Assembly (NCBI GenBank): GCA_964597315.1
Contig: CAZQXD010000002.1
Location: 62,001-126,000 of the forward strand
From: CAZQXD01 sp964597315
Lineage (GTDB): Bacteria > Pseudomonadota > Gammaproteobacteria > Competibacterales > Competibacteraceae
Length of the DNA stretch: 64,000 bases
Direction: 5' to 3'
The position numbers and the translations under genes are program-made. A model generated the notes under the pieces. It ran no database searches, was not told where the DNA came from, and saw only the letters and a list, made by a program, of their open reading frames with translations. Each line of letters starts with the position of its first letter. Positions within the stretch are counted from its first letter, which is position 1. Shown piece after piece: positions 43,683-52,587 of this stretch.

Positions 43683-44317
43683 TGAAAGCATCCCTGACCA
43701 TTGCCCTATCCAAGGGCCGGATTTTCAAGGAAACTCTACCCTTACTCCAGGCCGCAGGCATCACCCCGGCCGATGATCCTGATAGCAGCCGCAAGCTGAT
43801 TCTGGATACCAATCTGGAGGACGTGAAACTGGTGATTCTGCGGGCCACCGACGTGCCCACCTATGTCCAGTATGGGGCCGCCGATCTGGGGGTGGCCGGC
43901 AAGGACGTACTCATGGAGCATGGCGGCGCGGGTCTGTATGAACCCCTAGACTTGGGTATCGCCCGCTGTCGGCTGATGGTGGCGGGCCGTCCCGACGCAT
44001 CCCAGCGGGGAGGGCGGCTGCGCATCGCCACCAAGTATGTCAACGTCACCCGGCGGTTCTTTGCCGCTCGGGGCCGCCAGGTGGAAACCATCAAGCTCTA
44101 CGGCTCCATGGAATTGGCGCCTCTGGTGGGGCTGGCAGACCGCATTGTCGATGTGGTGGACACCGGTAACACCCTCAAGGCCAACGGCCTGGCGCCTCTG
44201 GAGCATATCGCCGACATCAGTTCGCGGCTGATTGTCAATAAGGCCGCCATGAAGATGAAACACAACCGTATTCACAAGCTCAGCGAGCGCATGGCCGCCG
44301 CCGTTACCCGGGAGTGA
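43682..44317 (+). CDS. hisG: ATP phosphoribosyltransferase, short form
   Basis: 211 aa, the HisG-short type lacking the C-terminal regulatory domain. LSKGRIFKETLPLL, AADLGVAGKDVLME and the PRPP-loop DVVDTGNTLKANGL are visible. It starts histidine synthesis from ATP and PRPP. Short forms need HisZ as regulatory partner; hisZ is not in the window. Its ATG overlaps the murA stop by 1 bp. Confidence 0.96.
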   Translation: MKASLTIALSKGRIFKETLPLLQAAGITPADDPDSSRKLILDTNLEDVKLVILRATDVPTYVQYGAADLGVAGKDVLMEHGGAGLYEPLDLGIARCRLMVAGRPDASQRGGRLRIATKYVNVTRRFFAARGRQVETIKLYGSMELAPLVGLADRIVDVVDTGNTLKANGLAPLEHIADISSRLIVNKAAMKMKHNRIHKLSERMAAAVTRE

Positions 44318-44320
44318 TCC

Positions 44321-45625
44321 ATGCCGTCTATCCGCCGACTGAACAGCGCCGATGCTGATTTCCGCTCCCAGTTGGACGCCCTGTCTGCTGGGGATGGGGC
44401 CGCCGATACTCCAGTGACCGGGGCGGTGGAGACCATTCTCCGCCAGGTCCGGGACCGGGGCGATGCCGCCCTGTTGGAGTACACCCACCGTTTCGACCGT
44501 TTGGGCGCCGCCTCGGTGGCTGGCCTGGAGATCCCCGGGGAGCGGTTGACCCAGGCCTTGGAAACCATCCCCTCGGCCCAGCGCCAGGCCCTTGAGACGG
44601 CCGCCGGGCGGCTGCGAGCTTACGCCGAGCGCCAGAAGCTGGCTTCCTGGACCTTCACCGAGGCCGACGGCACGGTGCTGGGCCAGCAAGTCACCCCTTT
44701 GGACAGTGTGGGCCTGTATGTGCCCGGGGGTAAGGCGGCTTATCCCTCCTCGGTGCTGATGAACGCCATTCCCGCCAAGGTAGCTGGGGTGGGGCTGCTG
44801 GTGATGGCCGTGCCCACCCCTGGGGGCGAAGTCAGCGACCTGGTGCTGGCCGCCGCCGCCATCGCCGGGGTGGACCGGGTGTTTGCCATGGGCGGCGCCC
44901 AGGCGGTGGCCGCCCTGGCCTATGGCACCGAGACCGTGCCCAGGGTGGACAAGATCGTCGGTCCCGGCAATATCTACGTGGCTACCGCCAAGCGGCTGGT
45001 ATTTGGCCAGGTGGGCATCGACATGATCGCCGGTCCCTCGGAGATTCTGGTGATCTGCGACGGCCTCACGGACCCCGAATGGATCGCCATGGATCTGTTC
45101 TCTCAGGCCGAACACGACGAAGACGCCCGGTCTCTGCTGATTACTCCCGACTCCGGCTATCTGGATCGGGTGGAGGCGGCCATGGAGCGGCTGCTGCCGA
45201 CCCTAGAGCGCCGGGAGATTATCGCCGCTTCCCTGGCCAACCACGCCGCTTTCATCCAGGCCCGGGACCTGGCCGAGGCCGCCGAGATCAGCAACTATCT
45301 GGCCCCCGAACATCTGGAACTGTCGGTGGCCGAGCCAGAGGCGCTGCTGCCCACCATTCGCCATGCCGGGGCAGTATTTCTGGGCCGCCACACCCCCGAG
45401 GCCCTGGGAGATTATTGCGCCGGTCCCAACCATGTGCTGCCCACAGCCCGCACCGCACGGTTTTCCTCGCCCTTGGGGGTCTACGATTTCCAGAAGCGCT
45501 CCAGCCTGATCAACTGCTCCCCGGCGGCGGCGGCCACTCTGGGCCGCTGCGCTGCGGTGCTGGCCCGGGGCGAGGGACTCACCGCCCACGCCCGCTCCGC
45601 CGAACTGCGCGGCGCCGACTGCTGA
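44321..45625 (+). CDS. hisD: Histidinol dehydrogenase
   Basis: 434 aa zinc enzyme for the last two oxidations of histidine synthesis. GLYVPGGKAAYPSSVLMNAIP (quoted in part), KIVGPGNIYVATAKR, DMIAGPSEILV and the zinc-binding SQAEHDEDA region are present. It lies 3 bp after hisG. Confidence 0.96.
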   Translation: MPSIRRLNSADADFRSQLDALSAGDGAADTPVTGAVETILRQVRDRGDAALLEYTHRFDRLGAASVAGLEIPGERLTQALETIPSAQRQALETAAGRLRAYAERQKLASWTFTEADGTVLGQQVTPLDSVGLYVPGGKAAYPSSVLMNAIPAKVAGVGLLVMAVPTPGGEVSDLVLAAAAIAGVDRVFAMGGAQAVAALAYGTETVPRVDKIVGPGNIYVATAKRLVFGQVGIDMIAGPSEILVICDGLTDPEWIAMDLFSQAEHDEDARSLLITPDSGYLDRVEAAMERLLPTLERREIIAASLANHAAFIQARDLAEAAEISNYLAPEHLELSVAEPEALLPTIRHAGAVFLGRHTPEALGDYCAGPNHVLPTARTARFSSPLGVYDFQKRSSLINCSPAAAATLGRCAAVLARGEGLTAHARSAELRGADC

Positions 45626-45626
45626 G

Positions 45627-46712
45627 ATGGCCATGGACCCGCTACGTGAACACCTGATCCGCCCGACGATCCGGGCCTTGTCCGCCTACTCCGTGCCGCC
45701 AGCCCAGGGCTATATCAAGCTGGATGCCATGGAGAATCCCTACGGCTGGCCCCCCGAACTGGAACAAGCCTGGCTGGAACGGCTGCGGGGCACGCCCCTG
45801 AACCGTTACCCCGATCCCCAGGCCACGGCCCTCAAGGCCCGACTGCGGGAGGTGATGGGGATACCCGACGCCGCTGGACTGATACTGGGCAACGGCTCCG
45901 ATGAGTTGATCCAGTTGCTGGCCCTGGCGGTGGCGGCCCCAGGGCGGACCCTGCTGGCCCCGGAACCGGGCTTCGTCATGTATAAGATGATTGCCGCCTT
46001 CACCGGCATGGACTACGTGGGCGTACCCTTGCAGGCCGAGGACTACGCACTGGATCTACCCGCCATGCTAGCGGCCTTGGAGCGGCACCGGCCAGCTTTG
46101 GTGTTCCTGGCCTATCCCAACAACCCCACTGGCAATCTATTCGACGCCGCCGCCGTGCGGGCGGTGATCGAGTCCGCACCCGGACTGGTGGTAGTGGACG
46201 AGGCTTACACGGTATTTGCCGGAGAGAGCTTCCTGGGGGCGCTGGCCGACTATTCTCACCTGCTGGTGATGGGCACCGTCTCCAAACTGGGCCTGGCCGG
46301 ACTGCGTCTGGGACTGCTGGTGGGGGACCCGGCCTGGCTGGAGCAACTGGAGAAACTACGCCTGCCCTACAACATCAATACGCTCACTCAGTTGAGCGCC
46401 GACCTGGCCCTGGAACAGGCCGATGTATTGCACGAGCAGGCTCGGCGTATCCGCGCCGACCGTGACGCCCTATACCGGGAACTTGACCGCCTGCCGGGAT
46501 TGACCGTCTATCCCAGTCGGGCCAATTTTTTACTGTTCCGCACCCCGGCGGGACAGGCGGGCAGGGTATTCCAGGGGTTGCTGGAGCAGCGCATCCTCAT
46601 CAAGAATCTGGACGCCAGTGGCCAGCCATTGCTGCGTGACTGTCTGCGGGTAACGGTGGGCGCGGCGAAAGAAAATCAGGCTTTTCTAGAAGCCCTGGTT
46701 GGCCTGCTTTAA
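45627..46712 (+). CDS. hisC: Histidinol-phosphate aminotransferase
   Basis: 361 aa fold-type I aminotransferase: LGNGSDELIQLL, YPNNPTGNLFD, VVDEAYTVFAGESF (PLP Asp) and the PLP Lys in GTVSKLGLAGLRLG. It converts imidazole-acetol-phosphate to histidinol-phosphate. It is 1 bp after hisD. Its stop shares the palindromic TTAA (46709-46712) with the convergent protease gene. Confidence 0.95.
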   Translation: MAMDPLREHLIRPTIRALSAYSVPPAQGYIKLDAMENPYGWPPELEQAWLERLRGTPLNRYPDPQATALKARLREVMGIPDAAGLILGNGSDELIQLLALAVAAPGRTLLAPEPGFVMYKMIAAFTGMDYVGVPLQAEDYALDLPAMLAALERHRPALVFLAYPNNPTGNLFDAAAVRAVIESAPGLVVVDEAYTVFAGESFLGALADYSHLLVMGTVSKLGLAGLRLGLLVGDPAWLEQLEKLRLPYNINTLTQLSADLALEQADVLHEQARRIRADRDALYRELDRLPGLTVYPSRANFLLFRTPAGQAGRVFQGLLEQRILIKNLDASGQPLLRDCLRVTVGAAKENQAFLEALVGLL

Positions 46713-47815
46713 GGGGGCGTGGGGCGTTGGCGGATGATGGGGTTGACGGTAAAGATGTCCCCCCGACGGACGCCATTCACCTGGAGTCGGGTGCCGGGGG
46801 GATTGCGGGCGATCAGGTTCAACAGCCCCCGGGAGTCCGCCACCATCTGGCCACCCACCTGGGTGATGACGTCTCCCGGCAGCAGGCCGGCCTGCTCGGC
46901 GGGGCCGTTACGCTGGACGCCGGCCACGATCACCCCCAGAGTGCTGTCCAGGCCGAAGGACTCCGCCAGATGAGGGGTGATGTTCTGGGCTTCGATGCCC
47001 AGCCAGCCCCGCACCACCCGCCCTTGTTCCAGGATCTGGGTCAGCACGTTGCGAGCCAGGTCTGCGGGGATGGCGAAGCCAATACCTTGAGAGCCGCCGG
47101 TTTGGCTGAAGATGGCGGTGTTGATGCCCACCAGTTCGCCCAGGGGATTGACCAACGCGCCGCCGGAACTACCGGGATTGATGGCGGCATCGGTTTGGAT
47201 GAAATCCTCGAAGGTGTTCAGCCCCAGACGGTCCCGGCCGGTGGCGCTGACGATGCCCAGGGTAACGGTCTGGCCCACCCCGAAAGGGTTGCCGATGGCC
47301 AGCACGATATCGCCGATGCGCAGCCCGGCGGAATGGCCGATGATGATGCTGGGCAGTTGCTTCAGGGGAATGTGCAGCACCGCCAGATCCGATTCCGGGT
47401 CACTACCCACCAGTTCGGCTTGGGCGTATCGGCCGTCCCGCAAGGTCAGGTGGAGGGCCTCGGCATCGCGCACGACATGATAATTGGTGAGTACATAACC
47501 TTTGTTGCTAACGATGACCCCGGACCCACGGCTGGTCTCGGTGGAATCCGTCCTCGGCGTCTGGGAGTCGGCGGCCAGGGGTTGGCGGCGCACCGCGTAG
47601 ATATTGACCACGGCGGGAGCGGCGGTTTCCACGGCTTGGGCATAGGACAAAGGTGGGTTGGCGGGTGGCGAGGAGCGAGGCGTCGATGCCTGTACTCGCA
47701 CCACCGGCCGCAGGCTAGGCAGCAGTTCGGGCCGGATCAGCACCGCCACAAAAGCCAGGGCCAGTCCGTAACTGATGCAATGGGCCACAAAGGCCAGTAT
47801 CCCGTGGTGTTTCAT
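46709..47815 (-). CDS. degS: DegS-like membrane-anchored serine endoprotease
   Basis: 368 aa from ATG 47815; a GTG six codons earlier is possible and neither has a strong RBS. An N-terminal membrane anchor (about 8-30) leads to a trypsin-like domain with triad H113 (NYHVV), D143 (ESDLAVL) and S217 (GSSGGAL), and one PDZ domain (about 260-360). In E. coli DegS and Pseudomonas AlgW, misfolded porin tails activate such a protease to cleave the anti-sigma factor of the envelope-stress sigma. No rpoE/rseA homologue is adjacent. Confidence 0.92.
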   Translation of the reverse strand: MKHHGILAFVAHCISYGLALAFVAVLIRPELLPSLRPVVRVQASTPRSSPPANPPLSYAQAVETAAPAVVNIYAVRRQPLAADSQTPRTDSTETSRGSGVIVSNKGYVLTNYHVVRDAEALHLTLRDGRYAQAELVGSDPESDLAVLHIPLKQLPSIIIGHSAGLRIGDIVLAIGNPFGVGQTVTLGIVSATGRDRLGLNTFEDFIQTDAAINPGSSGGALVNPLGELVGINTAIFSQTGGSQGIGFAIPADLARNVLTQILEQGRVVRGWLGIEAQNITPHLAESFGLDSTLGVIVAGVQRNGPAEQAGLLPGDVITQVGGQMVADSRGLLNLIARNPPGTRLQVNGVRRGDIFTVNPIIRQRPTPP

Positions 47816-48125
47816 GATTTTGTAAGGTATCACGGCGCTCGGAGCTTGTCAGTTGGGTGGTTTGTCCCCGATGTCAGGCCAGGGGGGGGGTGGGTCGGCA
47901 TGATTTAGGTCAATCCATGACTGTATTTTTCATCTAGACTTTGCTGTTGATAGTGTCCCGAGTCCCTGATGAAGCCCCAGTCCAATAAAAAGGGGAGTCC
48001 AGCTTGACCCGAATGAACAGTTGTTGAAGTAACCCCTGACCATTCCCATCCTGGCGCGACGGCGCTGCGGGCGGTTGGGTGGCGACGGGCTAATTTAAGC
48101 ACATGACAATCAAGGAGACTGCTAG
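47816..48125. other. Intergenic region upstream of petABC
   Basis: 310 bp between the divergent protease gene and petA. Three AGTCC words occur at 47961, 47979 and 47996 (18 and 17 bp apart), and the stretch around 47920-47960 is AT-rich. No convincing promoter hexamer pair was found. The petA RBS (AAGGAG near 48113) closes the region. Confidence 0.35.
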
Positions 48126-48719
48126 ATGAGTACCGCAGACATCAATATCGGTCGACGGCGGTTTCTGACCGCCACGGCCACGGTGGTGGGGGGCGTGGGC
48201 GTCGCCTATGCCGCCGTGCCTTTCCTGGCGTCCTGGTCGCCTAGTGAACGCGCCCAAGCCGCAGGGGCGCCCGTGGAGGCCGATATCAGCAAACTGGAGC
48301 CTGGCGCCATGCTGACCGTGGAATGGCGCGGCAAGCCGGTGTGGCTGGTCCGGCGCACCGACAAGATGCTGGAAGCCTTGCCCGGCAACGACGGTCAGTT
48401 GCGTGATCCCAACTCCGAAGTAGCCCAACAGCCCTCATACGCCAAGAATGAATCCCGGGCCATCAAACCCGAATACTTGGTGCTGGTGGGCATCTGCACC
48501 CATCTGGGCTGTTCCCCCACTTATCGGCCCGAGTTCGCTCCAGCCGACCTGGGACCGGACTGGAAAGGCGGGTTTTTCTGCCCCTGCCACGGTTCCCGTT
48601 TCGATATGGCCGGACGGGTATTCCAGGGGGTGCCCGCGCCTACCAATCTGGTGGTCCCCCCCCACCAGTACCTGACCGATACCCAGGTTCTGGTGGGTAC
48701 TGATTCGGAGGCTGCATAA
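48126..48719 (+). CDS. petA: Ubiquinol-cytochrome c reductase iron-sulfur (Rieske) subunit
   Basis: 197 aa. An N-terminal twin-arginine-type signal anchor (RRRFLTATAT, then a helix to about 36) and the 2Fe-2S ligands C124/H126 (CTHLGC, disulphide Cys129) and C152/H155 (CPCHGS). It passes electrons from quinol to cytochrome c1. RBS AAGGAG precedes the ATG. First gene of petABC. Confidence 0.96.
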   Translation: MSTADINIGRRRFLTATATVVGGVGVAYAAVPFLASWSPSERAQAAGAPVEADISKLEPGAMLTVEWRGKPVWLVRRTDKMLEALPGNDGQLRDPNSEVAQQPSYAKNESRAIKPEYLVLVGICTHLGCSPTYRPEFAPADLGPDWKGGFFCPCHGSRFDMAGRVFQGVPAPTNLVVPPHQYLTDTQVLVGTDSEAA

Positions 48720-50059
48720 TGGCGAACACCCAAGGCACAACCGGTCTACGTGGCTGGATCGACGAACGCTTCCCGCTGACCCAGTTGTGGCGGGAGCATT
48801 TGGGCGAATACTTCGCGCCGCCTAATTTCAACTTCTTCTATATCTTCGGGGTGCTGTCCCTGGTGGTGTTTGTCAACCAGATCGTTACCGGCATCTGGCT
48901 GACCATGAGCTACAAGCCCTCTGCGGCCGAGGCTTTCGCGTCCGTGGAATACATCATGCGCGACGTGGAATGGGGCTGGCTGATTCGCTATATGCACTCC
49001 ACGGGCGCCTCGGCGTTCTTTATCGTGGTCTATCTGCATATGTTCCGGGGGCTGATTTACGGCTCCTACAAAAATCCCCGGGAAATGGTGTGGCTGATCG
49101 GCATGCTGATCTTCCTGGCCCTGATGGCTGAGGCGTTCTTCGGCTATCTGCTGCCTTGGGGACAGATGTCCTACTGGGGCGCCCAGGTGATCATCTCCCT
49201 GTTCGGAGCCATTCCGGTGATCGGCGAGGAACTCACGGTCTGGATTCGCGGGGATTTCGTAGTCTCCGACGCCACCCTCAACCGCTTCTTCGCCCTCCAC
49301 GTCATCGCCCTGCCGTTCGTGCTGGCGGGCCTGGTGGTGGCCCACGTGATCGCCCTGCACCATGTGGGTTCCAATAACCCCGAGGGTGTGGAGATCAAAA
49401 AATACAAGAACGCCAAGGGCCAGCCCCTGGACGGTATTCCTTTCCATCCTTACTACACCGTCAAGGATCTGGTGGGCATCTTTATTTTCTTGATTTTTGC
49501 CTCCATCGTGATTTTCTTCATGCCGGAAATGGGCGGGTATTTCCTGGAGCACGCCAATTTCGAGCCGGCCGATCCTCTGAAAACCCCCGAGCATATCGCC
49601 CCGGTGTGGTATTTCACCCCCTACTACGCCATTCTCCGGGCGGTGCCGGACAAACTATTGGGCGTCATCGCCATGGGCATGTCCATCGTGGTGCTGTTTT
49701 TCCTGCCCTGGCTGGATCGCTGCAAGGTCAAGTCCATCCGCTACCGGGGCACGAGCTGGAAAGTGGCCCTGACCGTGTTCGCGGTGTCGTTCCTGATCCT
49801 TGGCTATCTGGGGGCCTTGCCTCCCAGCACCGGTCGCACGCTGATGGCCCAGATTTGTTCGGTGATCTACTTCGGGTTCTTTTTGGCCATGCCCTTCTAC
49901 ACCAAGGCCGAAAAAACCAAACCGGTGCCCGACCGCCTTGTTCAGGAGGTGGTCGTGGACAGCGAGGACGAAGGCAAATACGCCGTCGGCTTCGGGGATG
50001 TGGATCGGGCTCGAATGAGCGGCGAACAGGCAGATAAGGAAGAGGCGGTGGCCAAATGA
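48719..50059 (+). CDS. petB: Cytochrome b subunit of the bc1 complex
   Basis: 446 aa, full-length eight-helix cytochrome b. The heme His pairs lie in RYMHSTGASAFFIVVYLHMFRG (first partner of each pair, quoted here over two words) and FFALHVIALPFVLAGLVVAH. The Qo-site motif is PVWY (in IAPVWYFTPYYAI) rather than PEWY. An acidic, polar tail of about 45 residues follows the last helix. Start overlaps the petA stop (TAATG). Confidence 0.96.
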   Translation: MANTQGTTGLRGWIDERFPLTQLWREHLGEYFAPPNFNFFYIFGVLSLVVFVNQIVTGIWLTMSYKPSAAEAFASVEYIMRDVEWGWLIRYMHSTGASAFFIVVYLHMFRGLIYGSYKNPREMVWLIGMLIFLALMAEAFFGYLLPWGQMSYWGAQVIISLFGAIPVIGEELTVWIRGDFVVSDATLNRFFALHVIALPFVLAGLVVAHVIALHHVGSNNPEGVEIKKYKNAKGQPLDGIPFHPYYTVKDLVGIFIFLIFASIVIFFMPEMGGYFLEHANFEPADPLKTPEHIAPVWYFTPYYAILRAVPDKLLGVIAMGMSIVVLFFLPWLDRCKVKSIRYRGTSWKVALTVFAVSFLILGYLGALPPSTGRTLMAQICSVIYFGFFLAMPFYTKAEKTKPVPDRLVQEVVVDSEDEGKYAVGFGDVDRARMSGEQADKEEAVAK

Positions 50060-50799
50060 AAAAACTGATACTTATCGTGATGATCATGCTGCCTGGGCTG
50101 AGTCTGGCTGCGGGGGGCAGTGGCTATCACCTGGACGAAGCGCCCATTGATCTGGCCGATCAGACCTCTTTGCAGCGGGGAGCCAAGCTGTTCGTCAATT
50201 ACTGCATGGGGTGCCATTCGGCCCACTTCCAGCGCTATAACCGGATGGCCCGGGATATTGGACTGACCGACAAACAAGTACTGGAAAACTTGATCTTCAC
50301 CGCCGGCACCAAGGTGGGCGACACCATGCAGAACGCCATGCCCAAGGTCGAGGCTAAACAATGGTTCGGGGCGGCGCCACCCGATTTGTCGGTGATCGCC
50401 CGGGCTCGGGGCGCGGATTACCTCTATACTTATCTGCGTACCTTTTACATGGACGACAGTCGGCCCTGGGGTGTCAACAATGCCGTGTTCCCGGCCGTGG
50501 GTATGCCCCATGTACTCTGGGAACTGCAAGGCTGGATGAAGCCGGTTTTCGAGACCCACGAAGACGCCAGTGGCGAGAAAATAGAAGTGCTAGTGGACGT
50601 GGAGGTAGCGCAACCGGGTTCCATGACCGTGCCCGAGTTCGACGCCGCCATGGCCGATCTGACCAACTTCCTGGTCTATATGGGCGAACCCATCCGATTG
50701 GAGCGGCAGCGCTTGGGCTGGTGGGTGCTGTTCTATCTGCTGATCGGCACAGTGGTGTTTTATTTGCTTAAGAAGGAATACTGGAAGGACGTCCACTGA
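50056..50799 (+). CDS. petC: Cytochrome c1
   Basis: 247 aa with a signal peptide (about 1-18), heme c motif CMGCH (C50, C53, H54), a probable Met ligand in the VGMPHVLWELQGW region and a C-terminal membrane anchor (about 224-241). It completes the bc1 complex. Its ATG overlaps the petB stop (ATGA). Confidence 0.96.
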   Translation: MKKLILIVMIMLPGLSLAAGGSGYHLDEAPIDLADQTSLQRGAKLFVNYCMGCHSAHFQRYNRMARDIGLTDKQVLENLIFTAGTKVGDTMQNAMPKVEAKQWFGAAPPDLSVIARARGADYLYTYLRTFYMDDSRPWGVNNAVFPAVGMPHVLWELQGWMKPVFETHEDASGEKIEVLVDVEVAQPGSMTVPEFDAAMADLTNFLVYMGEPIRLERQRLGWWVLFYLLIGTVVFYLLKKEYWKDVH

Positions 50800-50893
50800 A
50801 GCCTGAGTACCGGGCGGCATGGACGCCGACCCCGGGGCCAGCGGCCTGGGATCTAGCCTTCTCCGATGGTTCGGCACAGCCGAGGGCCGATAC

Positions 50894-51511
50894 ATGGCGG
50901 GCGTAGCCAATCGCAGGACAACCATGGTTTTGTACTCTTCCCCAGCGTCCTGGCAAAGCCATCGCGCCCGCTTGGCGCTGGCGGAGAAGGGTATCAGTCA
51001 CGAGGTCCATCTGGTGGACCCGGCCAATCCGCCCGAGGATCTGCTCGACCTCAACCCCTATAGCAGTCTGCCAACCCTGGTGGATAGGGATCTGGTACTC
51101 TACGATGCCAGGGTCATCATGGAATACTTGGACGAACGCTTTCCACACCCACCGCTGATGCCTAGCGACCCGGTAAACCGGGCGCGGTTCCGTCTGGCCT
51201 TGGCCCGCATCGAATCCGATTGGTACGGTCCTCTGGCCCAGTTGGACACGGGCGATGCCCCCAAGGCTGCTTCCGCCCTGCGGGACAGCCTGGTGGCCAG
51301 CGCTCCTTTGTTCGCCGCCAAACCGTTTTTTCAAAGCGACGAGTTTTCCCTGGTGGATTGCAGCCTTGCCCCATTGCTCTGGCGGCTGCCCTGTTACGGC
51401 ATCGAATTGCCGCTCCAGGCCCGGCCAGTGCTGGATTACGGCGAGCGACTGTTTCGTCGCCCGTCGTTTCAGCGCAGCCTCAGTGACGCGGAGCGGGAAA
51501 TGCGCGCCTAG
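50894..51511 (+). CDS. sspA: Stringent starvation protein A
   Basis: 205 aa glutathione-transferase-like fold without enzymatic Cys/Ser context: TMVLYSSPASWQSHRARL, NPYSSLPTLVDRDLVLYDARVIMEYLDERFPHPPL (quoted partly). SspA binds RNA polymerase and acts in stationary-phase and stress transcription. ATG 50894 has GAGGG 8 nt upstream; the ORF start at 50819 is not used. Confidence 0.94.
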   Translation: MAGVANRRTTMVLYSSPASWQSHRARLALAEKGISHEVHLVDPANPPEDLLDLNPYSSLPTLVDRDLVLYDARVIMEYLDERFPHPPLMPSDPVNRARFRLALARIESDWYGPLAQLDTGDAPKAASALRDSLVASAPLFAAKPFFQSDEFSLVDCSLAPLLWRLPCYGIELPLQARPVLDYGERLFRRPSFQRSLSDAEREMRA

Positions 51512-51541
51512 GAGCGTTCACCGCGCAACCGGTAAAGCACC

Positions 51542-51928
51542 ATGACTTCCAGCCGACCTTATCTGATACGCGCCTACTACGAATGGATCACCGATAATGG
51601 ACTGACGCCGCATCTTCTGGTGAACGCCGAGCATCTGGGCGCCGAGCTGCCCACCCAACACGTCCACGAGGGCCGTATCGTGCTGAATGTCGGCTCCAGC
51701 GCCGTGCGCGGTCTGCATTTGGGCAACGAGACCGTTGAATTCAATGCCCGTTTTGGGGGAGTATCCCGGCTAGTCAAGGTGCCGGTCAACGCGGTCATGG
51801 CCATATATGCTCGGGAGAACGGCCAGGGTATGGCATTCTCCAGTGGCGAGGGGGGCGATGGCGGCGATGACCCCCCACCCTCCAAGCCTGATAAGGAAAA
51901 GCGGCCCAGCCTGAAAGTGGTGAAGTAA
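51542..51928 (+). CDS. sspB: ClpXP adaptor SspB
   Basis: 128 aa. The SspB core (PYLIRAYYEWITDNGLTPHL) is followed by an acidic/Gly linker and the ClpX-binding C-terminal tail KRPSLKVVK. It delivers ssrA-tagged proteins to ClpXP. It lies 30 bp after sspA, the usual pair. Confidence 0.94.
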   Translation: MTSSRPYLIRAYYEWITDNGLTPHLLVNAEHLGAELPTQHVHEGRIVLNVGSSAVRGLHLGNETVEFNARFGGVSRLVKVPVNAVMAIYARENGQGMAFSSGEGGDGGDDPPPSKPDKEKRPSLKVVK

Positions 51929-51958
51929 CAGCGAGGGCGCCTGGGCTGGGCAGTGTGG

Positions 51959-52558
51959 TCAGGTCGCCGAGGGGGCCAGATACTCGAACAGCTTGACCAC
52001 TTTCTGAACCCCGCCCACCCGACGCACCGTACTCACCACCGCATCGGCTTCCTGGGCGTACAATAGCCCCATTAGATAAACCACGCCCCGCTCGGTGACC
52101 ACCTTAACCCGGGTGGGGTCAAAGTTTCGCAAACCATCCACCTGCAACAGCGACGATTTGACCTTGGTGGTGATCCAGGCGTCGGAACTGCGACTGGCCA
52201 GGGAACTGGGGGCGGCCACATCCAGTTCGTTGTGAACATGCTTGACTTTTTCCACCTGGCCCACCAGTTGCTCGGCTCGGGTCCGCAGTTCGGGGCTGGG
52301 CGCTTCGCCGCTGAGCAAGACGGCGTTGTTGTAGCTAGTCACATTGATATGGCCTAGTTCCGACAGCTCCTGGTCTTTATCAAGGATGTCGTAGGCTTTC
52401 AACTCAATGGCCTGATCCTCGACGATGGTGCCGGTGGTGCGCCGATCATGGGCCACGCCGATACCGGCGGCGGTACCGCCCACCACCAGGGGGGCGCAAC
52501 CGGTCAGGCCGCCGACTAGGGTTATGGCCAAAATACTAGCTGTCGCGATACGTCTCAT
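51959..52558 (-). CDS. dolP: BON-domain outer-membrane lipoprotein (DolP/YraP)
   Basis: 199 aa lipoprotein with Cys21 in GGLTGC and two BON domains (about 45-115 and 120-190, with GVVYLMGLLYAQEAD). In E. coli DolP supports outer-membrane integrity and BAM function. In E. coli and Pseudomonas it is next to diaA-yraN; here the three-gene ligase/hydrolase block lies between them. Confidence 0.93.
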   Translation of the reverse strand: MRRIATASILAITLVGGLTGCAPLVVGGTAAGIGVAHDRRTTGTIVEDQAIELKAYDILDKDQELSELGHINVTSYNNAVLLSGEAPSPELRTRAEQLVGQVEKVKHVHNELDVAAPSSLASRSSDAWITTKVKSSLLQVDGLRNFDPTRVKVVTERGVVYLMGLLYAQEADAVVSTVRRVGGVQKVVKLFEYLAPSAT

Positions 52559-52587
52559 GGGGTCTCTCTTGGGGGGTGACGGTTGAT

